Origin: Dugong dugon
Taxonomy: Eukaryota > Chordata > Mammalia > Sirenia > Dugongidae
DNA length: 64,000 nucleotides
Reading direction: 5' to 3'
Assembly (NCBI GenBank): GCA_030035585.1
Contig: CM057465.1
Location: 6,919,001-6,983,000 of the forward strand
In this document: one piece after another, positions 54,861 through 64,000 of the stretch
Position numbering within the stretch: position 1 is the stretch's first letter
How the letters are laid out: the number at the start of each line of letters is the position of its first letter
Translations under genes and position numbers: made by a program
The notes under the pieces: generated by a model
Seen by the model: the letters and a program-made list of their open reading frames with translations, nothing else
The model's database searches: none
What the model was told of the DNA's origin: nothing

Positions 54861-55255
54861 AGGGTGATTATGAAGTGCTATCTCATTGTGGTTTTGATTT
54901 GCATTACCTTACTATCTAATGAGATTGAGCATCTTTTCAAGTGCTTATGAACCATTTGTGTATCTTCTTTGGAGACTTGTCGATTCAGATCCTTTGCCCA
55001 TTTTTAGTTGAGTTGTTTGTCTTTTTATTGTTGAATTGTAGGAATTCTTTATATATTTTGGATATTAAACCCTTATCAGATACAGAATTTGCAAGTATTT
55101 TCTCCCATTTTGTGGGTTGTCTTTCCACTCTCTTGATAGTGTCCTTTGATGGATGAAAGTTTTTAATTTTAATGAAGTCCAGTTAATCTACTTTTTTCTC
55201 TCCCGTTGGCTGTAAATGCATGCCTTTGAGTGCGTTGTAAGAAGATCGCATCAAT

Positions 55256-56440
55256 GTCGGGGTGGGTGTGGGATCACCAGTGATTTACTTGACGTCCCTA
55301 GTACATTCCCTAGTCTGGAGCCGGCATGCAATCAGTTCTAGATTTTTGAAATCATGGGTTTGCAATGAGTTGACTCAGGGATAAATAAGACCAGCTCCCT
55401 GCCCTGATGAACCTCACAAAAGAGTGTGAGAGTCAGAGGCGTAGATAACACGTCTCAAGGAGCTTCCAGAAAACTGCTATTGAAAATCAGTAAACAGAAA
55501 ATGCTTTGAGAACTCTGGCATCCTTTCTGGCCTGGAAACCCAGACTTCTTGGATGAGGTTTCCTGGGAGGTGGGTCTTCAAGAATGCGTGGGCTTGTGGA
55601 CAGCGGGGGTGGCGGCCAAGCTTGCTAAGAGGAGAGACAGCTGAGTATGAGCTGGAGGGGGGAGGCAGGGCTGCCGCAGGTCAGAGCGTGTTCGAGACAC
55701 AGGACGAGTGAGAAAGCAGAGGTGAGCTGGGGTCAGAGCAAGGGAGGCGGAGATGGAGGGTCCGGGTTTTTCTATGTAGGTTCAGAAATCACCTAGCGCT
55801 TTTAGGGCAGGAGTCGGGAAGGTGCAGGATGTGCGGAGGGCAGATTAGAAAGGAGGTGAGTGGAGGAGGCCTGGACCCCTCCTTGGGCTAGGGCACAAGC
55901 TCCTTTCGTGTTTGTCCCCTGTGCGGGGAGGCTGGGGGGAGGCAGGTATGGGGTGGGATGCCGGACCGATAGCTCGATAGCTCGGGGTGACGAGTGGTCA
56001 GGCCCTGGGGCTAGGGCCGCAGGCGACCATTCTCCTCTGCTTCAGCAGAGCTTCTTCGAGCTGAGAAAGTAGAGGGGGCACTTCTGGAACCTCCAGAAGG
56101 TAACTCAGTGTGTATCTCTGTTCAGCTGGTTTAAGGAAAAAAGTGTGTGTGTGTGCGTGTGTGTGTGTATGTACATATACATGCATTCATATTTATGTAT
56201 CTTTGTTGATGAAATAAAATCCTTGCTCAAGAAGGTGGTTGTCAATGTTCTTTCTCTTCTTTCTGGCACGTCGAGGAGATTAAAAGGAATTCTACTTTCA
56301 GAAAAACATTTTATTATAAAAGCAACACATGCTTGTTGAGACGAAGTTAACAGTCTGGATTGGAAAGCCGTAAAACTCCAGCCCCCCGCCCCACCAGTAG
56401 ATGAGAACGGTGTTAATTTTGAGATGTGTTCATCAGAGAC
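55256..56440. other. No gene recognised; TG tract
   Basis: Unique DNA with a TG-rich tract at 56142-56172. Confidence 0.5.
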
Positions 56441-56450
56441 ATCTGTGCTC

Positions 56451-56640
56451 ACATGCACATCCGTAATATGGGTAAACGTGCTCTTTCTTACGCACATCTG
56501 TAATACAGGTAAACGCACTCTTTCTTACGCACGTCTGTAACATGGGTAAATGTGCTCTTTCTCACGCATGTCTGTAACACGGGTAAATGTGCTCTTCCTT
56601 ACGCACATCCATAATATGGGTAAACATGCTCTTTCTTACA
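56451..56640. repeat. 37 bp minisatellite, five copies
   Basis: The unit GTAATATGGGTAAACGTGCT then CTTTCTTACGCACATCT recurs with a period of 37 bp (for example starts at 56463 and 56500), with a few substitutions per copy. Confidence 0.9.
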
Positions 56641-56659
56641 GAAGTGGGTGCCGTAAATG

Positions 56660-56868
56660 GTTTTGTTGTTGTTGGGTGCCGTCAAATCAGTTCCAACTCA
56701 TAACAACCCCATGGGACAGAGTAGAACTGCTGCATAGGGTTTCCTAGGCTGTAATCTTTATGGAAACGGATGGCCAGGTCTTTTCTTCCACAGAGCTGCT
56801 GCTGGGTTTGAACCACCAACCTTTCGGTTAGCAGCTGAGCGCTTAATCGATAGGCCATCAGGGTTCCT
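56660..56868 (-). mobile_element. AfroSINE form C
   Basis: TTGTTGTTGTTGGGTGCCGT, GGGTTTCCTAGGCTGTAATC and AATCGATAGGCCATCAGGGT mark tail, middle and head. This is the best preserved form C in the window. Confidence 0.9.
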
Positions 56869-57502
56869 TGCACTAAACATACTACTTCTAAACTTGCTTT
56901 TTACACTTAGTGACATATTGTGGACATCTTTTGGGGACAGTTTAGTTTAATTCCACAAACATTTAACATGTTCCCACCAGGTCGTGGGGATGCAGAGGTG
57001 GTGGGGTAATTTGATATTAACGATGATGACATCTCACACTTTCTGAGACTTTACACTTAAAGAATGCTTCCACTTGGTCTCTGCTGGCACAGATTTTAGC
57101 ACATACCTGGGGAAGCAGCTGTATCCAGTGACTGGTCCTGGGAGGCCCCGCGAGGTGTCTGCATAGGAAATCTAGCTGCCAGGCTGACCTCAGACGACAC
57201 AGGAACAGTGTGCTTTGATGGGACGTGGGAATGGCTCTAGGCTGTCCATGTCGCTGCCCTTGCTCCTTGAGGCCGTCCCGTTACCTCCCTGATGCCCATC
57301 TCGATCTGAGTGCCCGCACGGTCCTGTGAACTTGGGTCGGAGTCGGCAGGCAAATCCTCCAGGCTGGACAGATAAGAGAGAGGAGACCTCCCAAGATCAG
57401 GCAGCTTGGGTGTTCCAGGAATGAATTTCTGCTCCCTAGCCAAGGGCGCCCTCCACCCTAGCCCCCTGCCCCAGCTCCAGCTGGCTCTCTGTGCCATTGT
57501 CG
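56869..57502. other. No feature recognised
   Basis: Unique-looking intronic DNA. Confidence 0.5.
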
Positions 57503-57800
57503 TCAGTTGCTGTCAAGTTGGCTCCTACTCACGGCAGCCTTATGTATAACGGAATGAAACGTTGGCCGGTCCTGCGCCGTCTTCATGATTGTTGGCATGT
57601 TTGAGCGCATTGTTGTGGCTTTTATGTCGATCCATCTCATGGAGGTGTCCCTTGCTGTCACTGACCCTTCACTTAACCAAACACGATGTCCTTCTCTAGC
57701 AATTGATCTTTCCTGAGGGTGTGTCCAAAGTCTCACCGTCCTTGTGTCTAAGGAGCATTCTGGTTGTATTTCTTCTAAGACTGACTTTTGGTCCTCCAGG
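57503..57800 (-). mobile_element. RTE LINE 3' end fragment
   Basis: Reverse of the RTE tail and terminal coding part (TTAACCAAACACGATGTCCT, GGAGCATTCTGGTTGTATTT), 5' truncated. Confidence 0.8.
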
Positions 57801-57985
57801 GACTAGGGTATACTGTGACATAGCTGGAAGAGCCAGACCCTGGCATCAGGACACCGGGGGTCAGTTTCTTACAGAAGTGGTAACCTCAGACAAGCCACTT
57901 GCCTCCTGGAGCTGCGTTTCCCATGTGCAAAATGGGGGTGATATTAGTAAGCCCTGCCACGCTGGGTTGTTGAGATCAGGTAAAG
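57801..57985 (+). mobile_element. MIR SINE
   Basis: AAGCCACTTGCCTCCTGGAG followed by GTTTCCCATGTGCAAAATGG and GGTTGTTGAGATCAGG follows the MIR order. Confidence 0.75.
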
Positions 57986-59565
57986 GGTTGAAAGGGTGCG
58001 TCAGCCACAAAGGGAAGGATGCGTGTGAGCGCTCTGACTGTGAGATCGGTGTTGATTTGGAGAGATTTGCTTATTGCTACATCAATGGCAACAAGAAACG
58101 CCCGCCATCCCTGCCCTGTGCGCCTGTGGGAGGTGGCGCCTTCCATTGTCACCTTGTGTCCCCATCTTGGGGCATCCTTTTCCACCTGAGGGCATCACAT
58201 TGCTGGTTGCCTCCGGTAAAGGTTGACTGTGCCATTGACTCTAACCATTCCACAGAGTTTGCTTGGGTATTTTAGCCCTTGAAAGCACCTGCTGTCAGAA
58301 CTGTACAATTGATTTTGATAACTTTGAGGTTTTTTTCTGTAAGATGACTTGGATACCAAGTTTGGTAATCCCACGGTGCCTCGGGGTTGCTGGCTGTGAC
58401 GATAGTACTGTGATTGGCAGGTTTTAACTCTGATGCCTTTGTCTATTCTGGAGCCGGTGCCTTTTCTATGTCACTGGTCACCATGCAGGAGGCGGCTCTC
58501 TGCCCCGTCTGCGGAAGCACCGTCAGTCCTGCAGAGACGACATTCCTTCTTCAACAGCAGAGGCTCAGGATGTAGAGCAGCGTCTCGGAGACATCCTCGT
58601 CAGGTGTGAGGGCTCCACAGAGGCCCCTTTGGGGGTGTCCGTTGGTCTAGCCACTGAGGTCCTCATCCCAGACATGAAATGGACTTTGGGCAAGAGGTAG
58701 GTTCCACAGAGAAGTCCATCTTCCTAACACCGTTTGGAATTTACGGCTTTGAAGGAAATGAGTCTGGATTGATTTCCACAGAGAGCTGTGGAATGCTGCG
58801 GACATTGTCCCTGGGAGGCACGTGACGGGTTTACGGCTCAGGCTTTAACCAAGCTGTGCCAGAGCTCTGGACCCGGCTCCCCCCTGCCCCGGCTGTGCTG
58901 CTGTCTTGGGCGGGTTAAGCTGCTGCAGTGGCTCAGGCACCTCAGCTGGACGTAGGAAATCAGGTCACAGAGCACCTGGCATGTGGCAAGTGGCCTGGAC
59001 GGGACAGGAGGGTGACATGGGATGCCACACACGCTCTTGACCCCTTGTGGCTCCTCAACAGGCAGGGTGTTGAGGTCCTCTTCCGGCCCTGTCAAGAGCC
59101 CAGCCTTTCTGTACGACATGTCCTCTGAGCCAGCCCCTCTTATAGTGCTTCACGTAGACTGATGCACCCAGTCCTCACAGTGGCCCTGCAAGCAGGCTTG
59201 CTGGCAATTTACATCTTTCTTACAAGGAGCCTGAAACTCAGAGACGCTGAGAACAGCCAGCAACGCCCAGCTGGTGAGCAGAGACGCTGTGACGCAGTGC
59301 TGGGCAGCGGGGCCCCAGGTCGTGAGCTGAACCCTCAACATGCTGGAGTGTGTGGGGAGAAAGGCTAACGCGTCATACCACAGATATGAACGGTTGGGTT
59401 TGTGACCCTGTGACTCCGGGACATACGTTAGGATAAAAATAAACAGAGTTAGCGTGTTGGACGCTCATCGACATGTTAGAGACTGTTCTGGGGACAGTGA
59501 GTAAGGATTGCACTCTGAACAGAAGGTCACAGGAGTTTAGAGGGTCTGGGTTTGTGTTTGGAGGC
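57986..59565. other. Mostly unique; MIR remnant
   Basis: A diverged MIR (-) lies at about 59130-59340 (GCCTGAAACTCAGAGACGCT, AACGCCCAGCTGGTGAGC). No exon is recognised; the 190-codon + frame ending at 58275 crosses RTE, MIR and unique DNA. Confidence 0.55.
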
Positions 59566-59745
59566 CCCGGGTGGTACAAACAGTTAACACACTTGGCTGC
59601 TAACTGAAAGGTTGGCAGTTTGAGTCCACCCAGAGGCGCCTTGGAAGACAAGCCTGGCAATCTGCTGAGAAATCAGCCACAAAAACCCTGTGGAGCACAG
59701 TTCTACTCTGACACCCACAGGATTGCCGTGAGTTGGGGTTTGGCT
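59566..59745 (+). mobile_element. AfroSINE form B
   Basis: GGCCCCGGGTGGTACAAACA start, GGTTGGCAGTTTGAGTCC, and GGATTGCCGTGAGTTGGGG at a truncated end. Confidence 0.85.
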
Positions 59746-60587
59746 GGGGTTTGCGTCCAGCCTCTGCACCCGCCCAGCCTGCAGTGGGTTGGGGAGTGTG
59801 TATAGCAGGCTGGGTGTGGGGGACAGGGGAATTCTGTGGTCTAGAAGTTGAACCAACCAGAATTGGGGGTTTGGACTGACCCCAGTGCACTGTCCCCACC
59901 CTCGCGTAAGGAGCCCTCTCTCGGTGGCCTGGAGCCATGCATCTGCCACCCCACCCCTGCCCTGCATCCGTGCTTCCTCGGCCTGAGCGTCCCTGGCTTG
60001 GACACTGCCATTTTTATTGTTGTTATTATTACTGTTATTATTTCTGCTTTAAGGCAGTGGCATCTTCTCATTTTGCAATGGTCTCTGTTCTTAGAAGGAA
60101 CAGACACGCTTCCTTAAGATAGATACGCGCGCACACACACGCATATATGTAGATACGTGTATATATATATATATTTTATTGGCAGTTACTTATTGTTGGG
60201 TTGTAGCAATTTCCAGAGTTCCAGGAAAAATTGCTGATGCAGCTGTGGCTGGCGACAACCTCCCACGTTGACAGGGAGCGTGCCCGCCTCCCCACACGCT
60301 CTCCTGTGGCTGCACCTTACATGGCTTTAGTTTTTGCCTGGCATCTGTGCTTGTCTTGTTGAAATGCAGCAGAAAGAAGTGGGTCTGGGAGGGGGGTATT
60401 TTTTGGCCCAGAGTCAAGTGGAACCCCCAGCCCTGAAGGAGGGTGGGAGCCAGGCTGAGCTGGGAAGCAGTGCCCAGGGTGGGGCTTCCGTGTCTTTACC
60501 TGCAAAGAAGGGAAATGCTGCTTCTCAGGCGTGGTTCCGGGTGGAATCCCCAACACGCGGCGGGCATGCGTGATTCTGTTATTCCTT
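59746..60587. other. No gene; CA/TA tract
   Basis: A mixed CA/TA tract lies at 60125-60175. Otherwise unique. Confidence 0.5.
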
Positions 60588-60784
60588 GCCTTTGCGTCAG
60601 CTCCAGCTCAGAGGCAACACCTTGCACAACAGAACGAAACATTGCCTGGTTCTGCATCTTTGCGATTCTTGGCATGCTCGCGTCCATTGTTGGGTTACGG
60701 TGTGTTTTGAGTGCCTTCCAACTTAGGCGGCTCATTTCCTAGCACTGTACTGGACAATATTCTGTTGTGATCCTAGGATTTTCA

Positions 60785-60918
60785 TTGGCTAACCAAAAGG
60801 TCAGCAGTTGGAATCCACCAGCCGCTCCTTAGAAACCCTATGGGGCAGTTCTCTCTCCAGTAGGGTCGCTGAGTCGGAATTGACTCGACAGCACACAACA
60901 CCAACACCGACAACAAAT
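60785..60918 (+). mobile_element. AfroSINE form A, 5' truncated, nested
   Basis: Starts in the middle of the head (GGCTAACCAAAAGGTCAGCA) and ends TTGACTCGACAGCACACAAC then ACCAACACC, an AACAAC-like tail. Confidence 0.85.
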
Positions 60919-61046
60919 TTTCAGAAGATTGCCATCCTTTCTTCCTAGTCTCTCATACTCTGGAAGCTCCTCTGAAATTTGTCCACCATGGGCAACCCTG
61001 CTGGTATTAGAGATACCGGTGGTATAGCTTTCAGTGTCACAGCAAC

Positions 61047-61156
61047 GTGCCGGCCAGTGCGGTACGGCGGACCGCATGCGCGCAGAGGGCAGATCTCAGC
61101 GTGCCGGCCAGCGCGGTATGGCAGACCGCACACGCGTAGAGGGGGCAGTTCTCAAC
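61047..61156. repeat. 54 bp CpG-rich tandem duplication
   Basis: GTGCCGGCCAGTGCGGTACG at 61047 returns as GTGCCGGCCAGCGCGGTATG at 61101. The two copies also share GACCGCA and CGTAGAGGG-like ends. Confidence 0.9.
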
Positions 61157-61160
61157 ATGA

Positions 61161-61964
61161 CCTTATTGATAGCAATACGAGAACCAGGTAGCTGGCAGGA
61201 CCGTGAAGATGTGGCTCCCCTAGAGAAGAAGAGAAACTGCTGTCGATTTTTGTTAGGAAGACACCTCCAAATTGTGTTTTGTCTCTGGTGACTGGAGTGT
61301 CCAGAGCTGAGGCTGGGCTCAGACTTTGCACCCAGTGGAAACTGAGGTGACGTGGCTTCCAGGACCTGATGGCTTAGGGCTAAAAGCAGAGGATGTGAGA
61401 ACCAGGAGGGGCTTCACGGGGCACTGAGGTCAAGCCCCTCATCTTACCCATGGGAAACTGAGGCTCTGAGTGGGGTGTGGGATTACGCCCAGGAAACATA
61501 ACTGGCCCCAGGGACCCCAGTCTTCCACCCACCTAGGCAGCGCACATGTTCAGAAGAGCCATCGGACGTGCGTGACTCTACGTTTGCACCCGTCAGAGAC
61601 GCGGGCGCCTTCTCCAGCAGAGAGCACACTGTCGTTTTCCTCACGGACAGAAAGGCTGATGGCAGACATCGTACCTGCAGGGGGCGCTTGTCCCCCACAT
61701 GCTTGGAGGCACTTCTGCTTCCAGAGCCCACACTTGGGGAGGGATCAGTGTGGGCTGGGTGGGGGTGTGTCCCAAATGGAAAAAGTGCTGACAATAGGAA
61801 ATGCAGGAGGTGGGTGCCCGTCATCTTTGGGGACGTATTGACTGCCTTTTTGATCCCCTGAGTGGAAACAGCAAAGAGTTCAGTGTGGTGGCAGTAGGGG
61901 AGTCGTTTGGGGTCCTCCTGGAGGTGTTAGCATGCCGTCCGTGAAGCTGTGATCGTTTTTCTGT
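61161..61964. other. Mostly unique; MIR remnant
   Basis: A MIR-like segment (-) lies at about 61400-61495 (CTCATCTTACCCATGGGAAA then CTGAGGCTCTGAG). Nothing else recognised. Confidence 0.5.
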
Positions 61965-62300
61965 GGTTATTAGCTACCGTCAAGTCAGCCCCGACTGACG
62001 GTGACCCCGTGCGCAGCAGAATGCAGTGCTGCCCTGTCCCGTGCCATCTCCATGATCAGTTGTGGATCAGACCATTGTTACCCGTAGGGTTTTCACTGAC
62101 CGCTTTTTGGAAGTAGATCTCCAGGCCTTTCTTCCTAGTCTCTCAGTCTGGAAACTCCACTGAAACCTGTTCAGCATCATAGCCACACCCAAGCCTCCTC
62201 TGACAGATGGCTGGTGGCTGAGTTTGAGCTGTACTGGCCAGGAATCAAACCCGGGTCTCTGGCACGGAAGGCGAGAATGCCACCTCTGAACCCCCACTGC
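61965..62300 (-). mobile_element. AfroSINE form G with tRNA-Gly-like head
   Basis: On the minus strand the head (62300-62231) again resembles tRNA-Gly with TCC in the anticodon position and an intact-looking B box (GGGTTTGATTC). RTE 5'-region text follows at 62230-62070 and the RTE 3' end at 62060-61965. This matches the + strand copy at 29788 from end to end and so defines form G. Confidence 0.85.
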
Positions 62301-63690
62301 CTCTCATCATCACTTTGGAGAGCAACTGTTTGCCCCAGGAAAAAGGAACAAGCTGGAATGGGATGGCGGGGGAGCAGGAGAAAGAGAGGAAGAGATGTTC
62401 CTCTTCGATGTCATTCAGGCAGAAAAGCAATCTGCACATGTAAATGAACTTGGAAGTGCAATTAAAAACATATACATCGCGGAGCCTGCGATCCCAGATT
62501 TCATGTGAGCTGCAGGTTAGAGTGACAGGTGTGTTCCCTTGGATCAGTGACACCAAATCTGCTCCGCGATTAATGCGTCTCAGTGGTAGTAAACACGCCC
62601 GAGACAAATCTTGCCGTGATTTCTTAAACCGCAGTTGTGACAACCCACTGGCTGCAGAGGTCTCTCCTTTGTCCCTAGCCTCCTTCTCCCGGCCACCACT
62701 GCAGGGGCCACTTGCTGAAGATGCCCCTCCGAGAGCACCTCCTGGCCTGAGAGAAGAGACAACGCAGAGTTGTGGGTGCCTTCGTGCACCGAGATCAGGG
62801 GGGCTCTGGAAGTTGCTTTGTCTGGAGGTGCTGGGCAGTGAGGAGTGGGGGGCATACGGCAGGAAGGCTGGGAGAAGCCAGCTGAGGCTGTGCCATAGAC
62901 CACGAGGGGGACACGGTGGGCCTGGGGTGTTCAGTGTAGGGTGCTGGAAGGATCCAGGGTGGCAGAGTTCCCATTGTCTTAGCCCTTCTGCAAATTCTCC
63001 GGCAGTGCCTAGCGCTGGGCTGTGTTTAAGACCTAGCCGTGACAGCTAGTGTGTGTTCTAGAGTGGACGCTCAGGAGGGCCAGGGTACCCGTAGCACGGC
63101 AACACGAAGCCTCCACTGACAAATGTTAGCGGTTAGCTGAATGAAGACGCACGGGGTGGTGCAAACACAGAGATTCAGCAGGTGCCTATGTGTGCCGGCT
63201 CTATGCCAGCTCCGTGCTCGACACGGGAGACGCAGCAGTGGGCAGAGAAGCCTGCAGCACACACGGTGTCGGGAGGAGACAGGTAATGGACAGGAAGCAT
63301 AAACCAATGGGGGAGATGGTTAGAGGGTGATGAGGGCAACAGGCAGAGCAGGGTTGGGGGACTGGGAGGGTCCGGGGGACATGGGGGAAGCAGGTGGCAG
63401 TTTTAATAGGGCGGTCAGGAGAGGTCTCATTGAGAAGGCAGGGTTTGAGCAAACGCCTGCAGCAGTTGAAGGCGCGGGCCCTGTGGCCATAGCCGTGCAA
63501 AGGCCCTGTGGTGGGATGGGTCTGGCGTTCTGAGTGGAGGCCAATGTGTCTAGAATCCAGTGAGCTGACTGAGAGACAGAAGAGCCCAGAGCTGATGGGA
63601 CGGAGTGGGGGCTGTGCCCTTGGACGTGGTGACCCTGGCCCCCACCTACTGGCTGCAGTGTGTAAGAGGGTGCAGCCCCTTCCTGGGGCA
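62301..63690. other. Unique DNA with L2 remnants
   Basis: An L2 3' region (-) is likely at about 63170-63420 (AGATTCAGCAGGTGCCTATG, GAGACGCAGCAGTGGGCAGA). The open frame at 62444-63049 (201 codons) has no domain and no splice pattern. Confidence 0.5.
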
Positions 63691-63694
63691 GATT

Positions 63695-63855
63695 TTTATT
63701 TATTTGTTAATTGTACCAAATATGTTTATAACCAAACATTTGCCAGTTCAGCCATTTTTTACATGGATGATTCAGCGTCGTTAATTCTCTTCACCATGTC
63801 ATGCAACCGTCACCACCATCCGTTGCCAAATATTTCTACCGCCCTTAACAGAAGC
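63695..63855 (-). mobile_element. Old L1 3' UTR fragment
   Basis: TTTATTTGTTAATTGTACCA, ACATTTGCCAGTTCAGCCAT and CATGCAACCGTCACCACCAT are a diverged form of the L1M 3' UTR seen at 41285 and 53795. Confidence 0.65.
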
Positions 63856-64000
63856 TCAGTATGGGGCAGAGTTTTGACTAGAGCTGGAAGTTTCCGGAAG
63901 GCTGATTTCACCGCACAGTTAGGGGAGCTCCCCGGAAGTGAGGGCTGTCTGGGATGGCATTGATTGCTTTGAGACATTCCCCTGCCATCACTGCACCAAA

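Larger units (their letters stand above)
53795..55255 (-). mobile_element. Old L1 (L1M-like) 3' region with two SINE insertions
   Basis: The 3' UTR (TTTTATTGGTGAAAATATAT, AACCATTGTTAAGTGTGCA) is followed leftwards in element terms by GTGGAATCATACAATATTTG, TGAATGATATTCCATTGTAG, TGTTGATGGACACCTGGGTT and TTGTGGTTTTGATTTGCATT, the standard L1M order. Two AfroSINEs interrupt it. Confidence 0.85.
60590..61160 (-). mobile_element. Form N/G RTE-derived SINE body, split by form A and carrying a 54 bp duplication
   Basis: 60590-60784 holds the RTE 3'-end part and 60920-61046 the RTE 5'-region part (TTTCTTCCTAGTCTCTCATA, GTCCACCATGGGCAACCCTG). At its head side a 54 bp CpG-rich unit is present twice (61047-61100 and 61101-61156). 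Confidence 0.75.
47621..64000 (+). other. PHF21B: PHF21B intron 2, 5' part
   Basis: Begins with GTAAGC at 47621 and runs to the window end without a recognisable next exon. A large intron here fits what is known of the human gene. All repeats listed to the right of this point lie within it. Confidence 0.7.

Noticed and set aside
57703-58275. 190-codon + frame in intron 2 as PHF21B exon 3 or another gene
   Set aside because: It crosses an RTE fragment and a MIR, and does not resemble the expected ALGTITAV start of the next PHF21B exon.
1-64000. CRISPR arrays, phage, insertion sequences, operons, riboswitches
   Set aside because: None seen. Repeats and gene structure are those of a mammalian genome; the tandem repeats have no CRISPR spacing of constant repeats and unique spacers.

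Overview
The window is mammalian nuclear DNA from an afrotherian, most likely an elephant. The evidence is the repeat content: dozens of tRNA-headed SINEs of the AfroSINE type (starting GGAGCCCTGG or GTCCCTGGGTGG and ending in GGTTTGGTTT or an AACAAC tail), many fragments of the RTE/BovB-clade LINE that these SINEs share their 3' end with, a young L1 3' UTR family, MaLR-type LTRs, and older MIR, L2, L1M and MER5-like remnants. There are no operons, CRISPR arrays or phage features.

Layout. Positions 1-45400 are a repeat-rich intergenic stretch with no host gene that I can support. Notable items there are RTE copies on both strands (1-2112, 9504-10616, 26036-27168, 35735-37160, 37579-39382), nested insertions with readable target-site duplications, and a 1.5 kb GAC/GAT-rich minisatellite at 22393-23925. 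From about 45400 to 49150 the DNA becomes a very GC-rich, CpG-dense island. It holds the 5' end of one gene on the + strand, which I identify as PHF21B from its N-terminal peptide: coding exon 1 at 46315-46368 (18 codons) and coding exon 2 at 47555-47620 (22 codons), joined in phase 0 into a 40-residue start. Intron 1 carries an unusual 170-178 bp tandem repeat (46438-47085) and a possible alternative first exon (47363-47380). The rest of the window, 47621-64000, is the beginning of intron 2, again full of SINE, RTE and L1 insertions; exon 3 was not found.

SINE naming used in the entries. Form A: about 165 bp, tRNA-like head, starts GGAGCCCTGG. Form B: about 205 bp, starts GTCCCTGGGTGG, with an extra block ending near TCAGCCATTGAAAA. 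Form C: about 205 bp, RTE-like AACAAC tail. Form G: about 330 bp, headed by a tRNA-Gly-like sequence and followed by RTE 5'-region and RTE 3'-end sequence. Form N: RTE 5' region joined to the RTE 3' end, no tRNA head seen.

The gene and repeats do not form a working system together. The repeats record a LINE-SINE partnership (RTE machinery moving AfroSINEs) around the promoter of a chromatin-reader gene. Family names for repeats and the PHF21B call rest on remembered consensus features, not on a database search.
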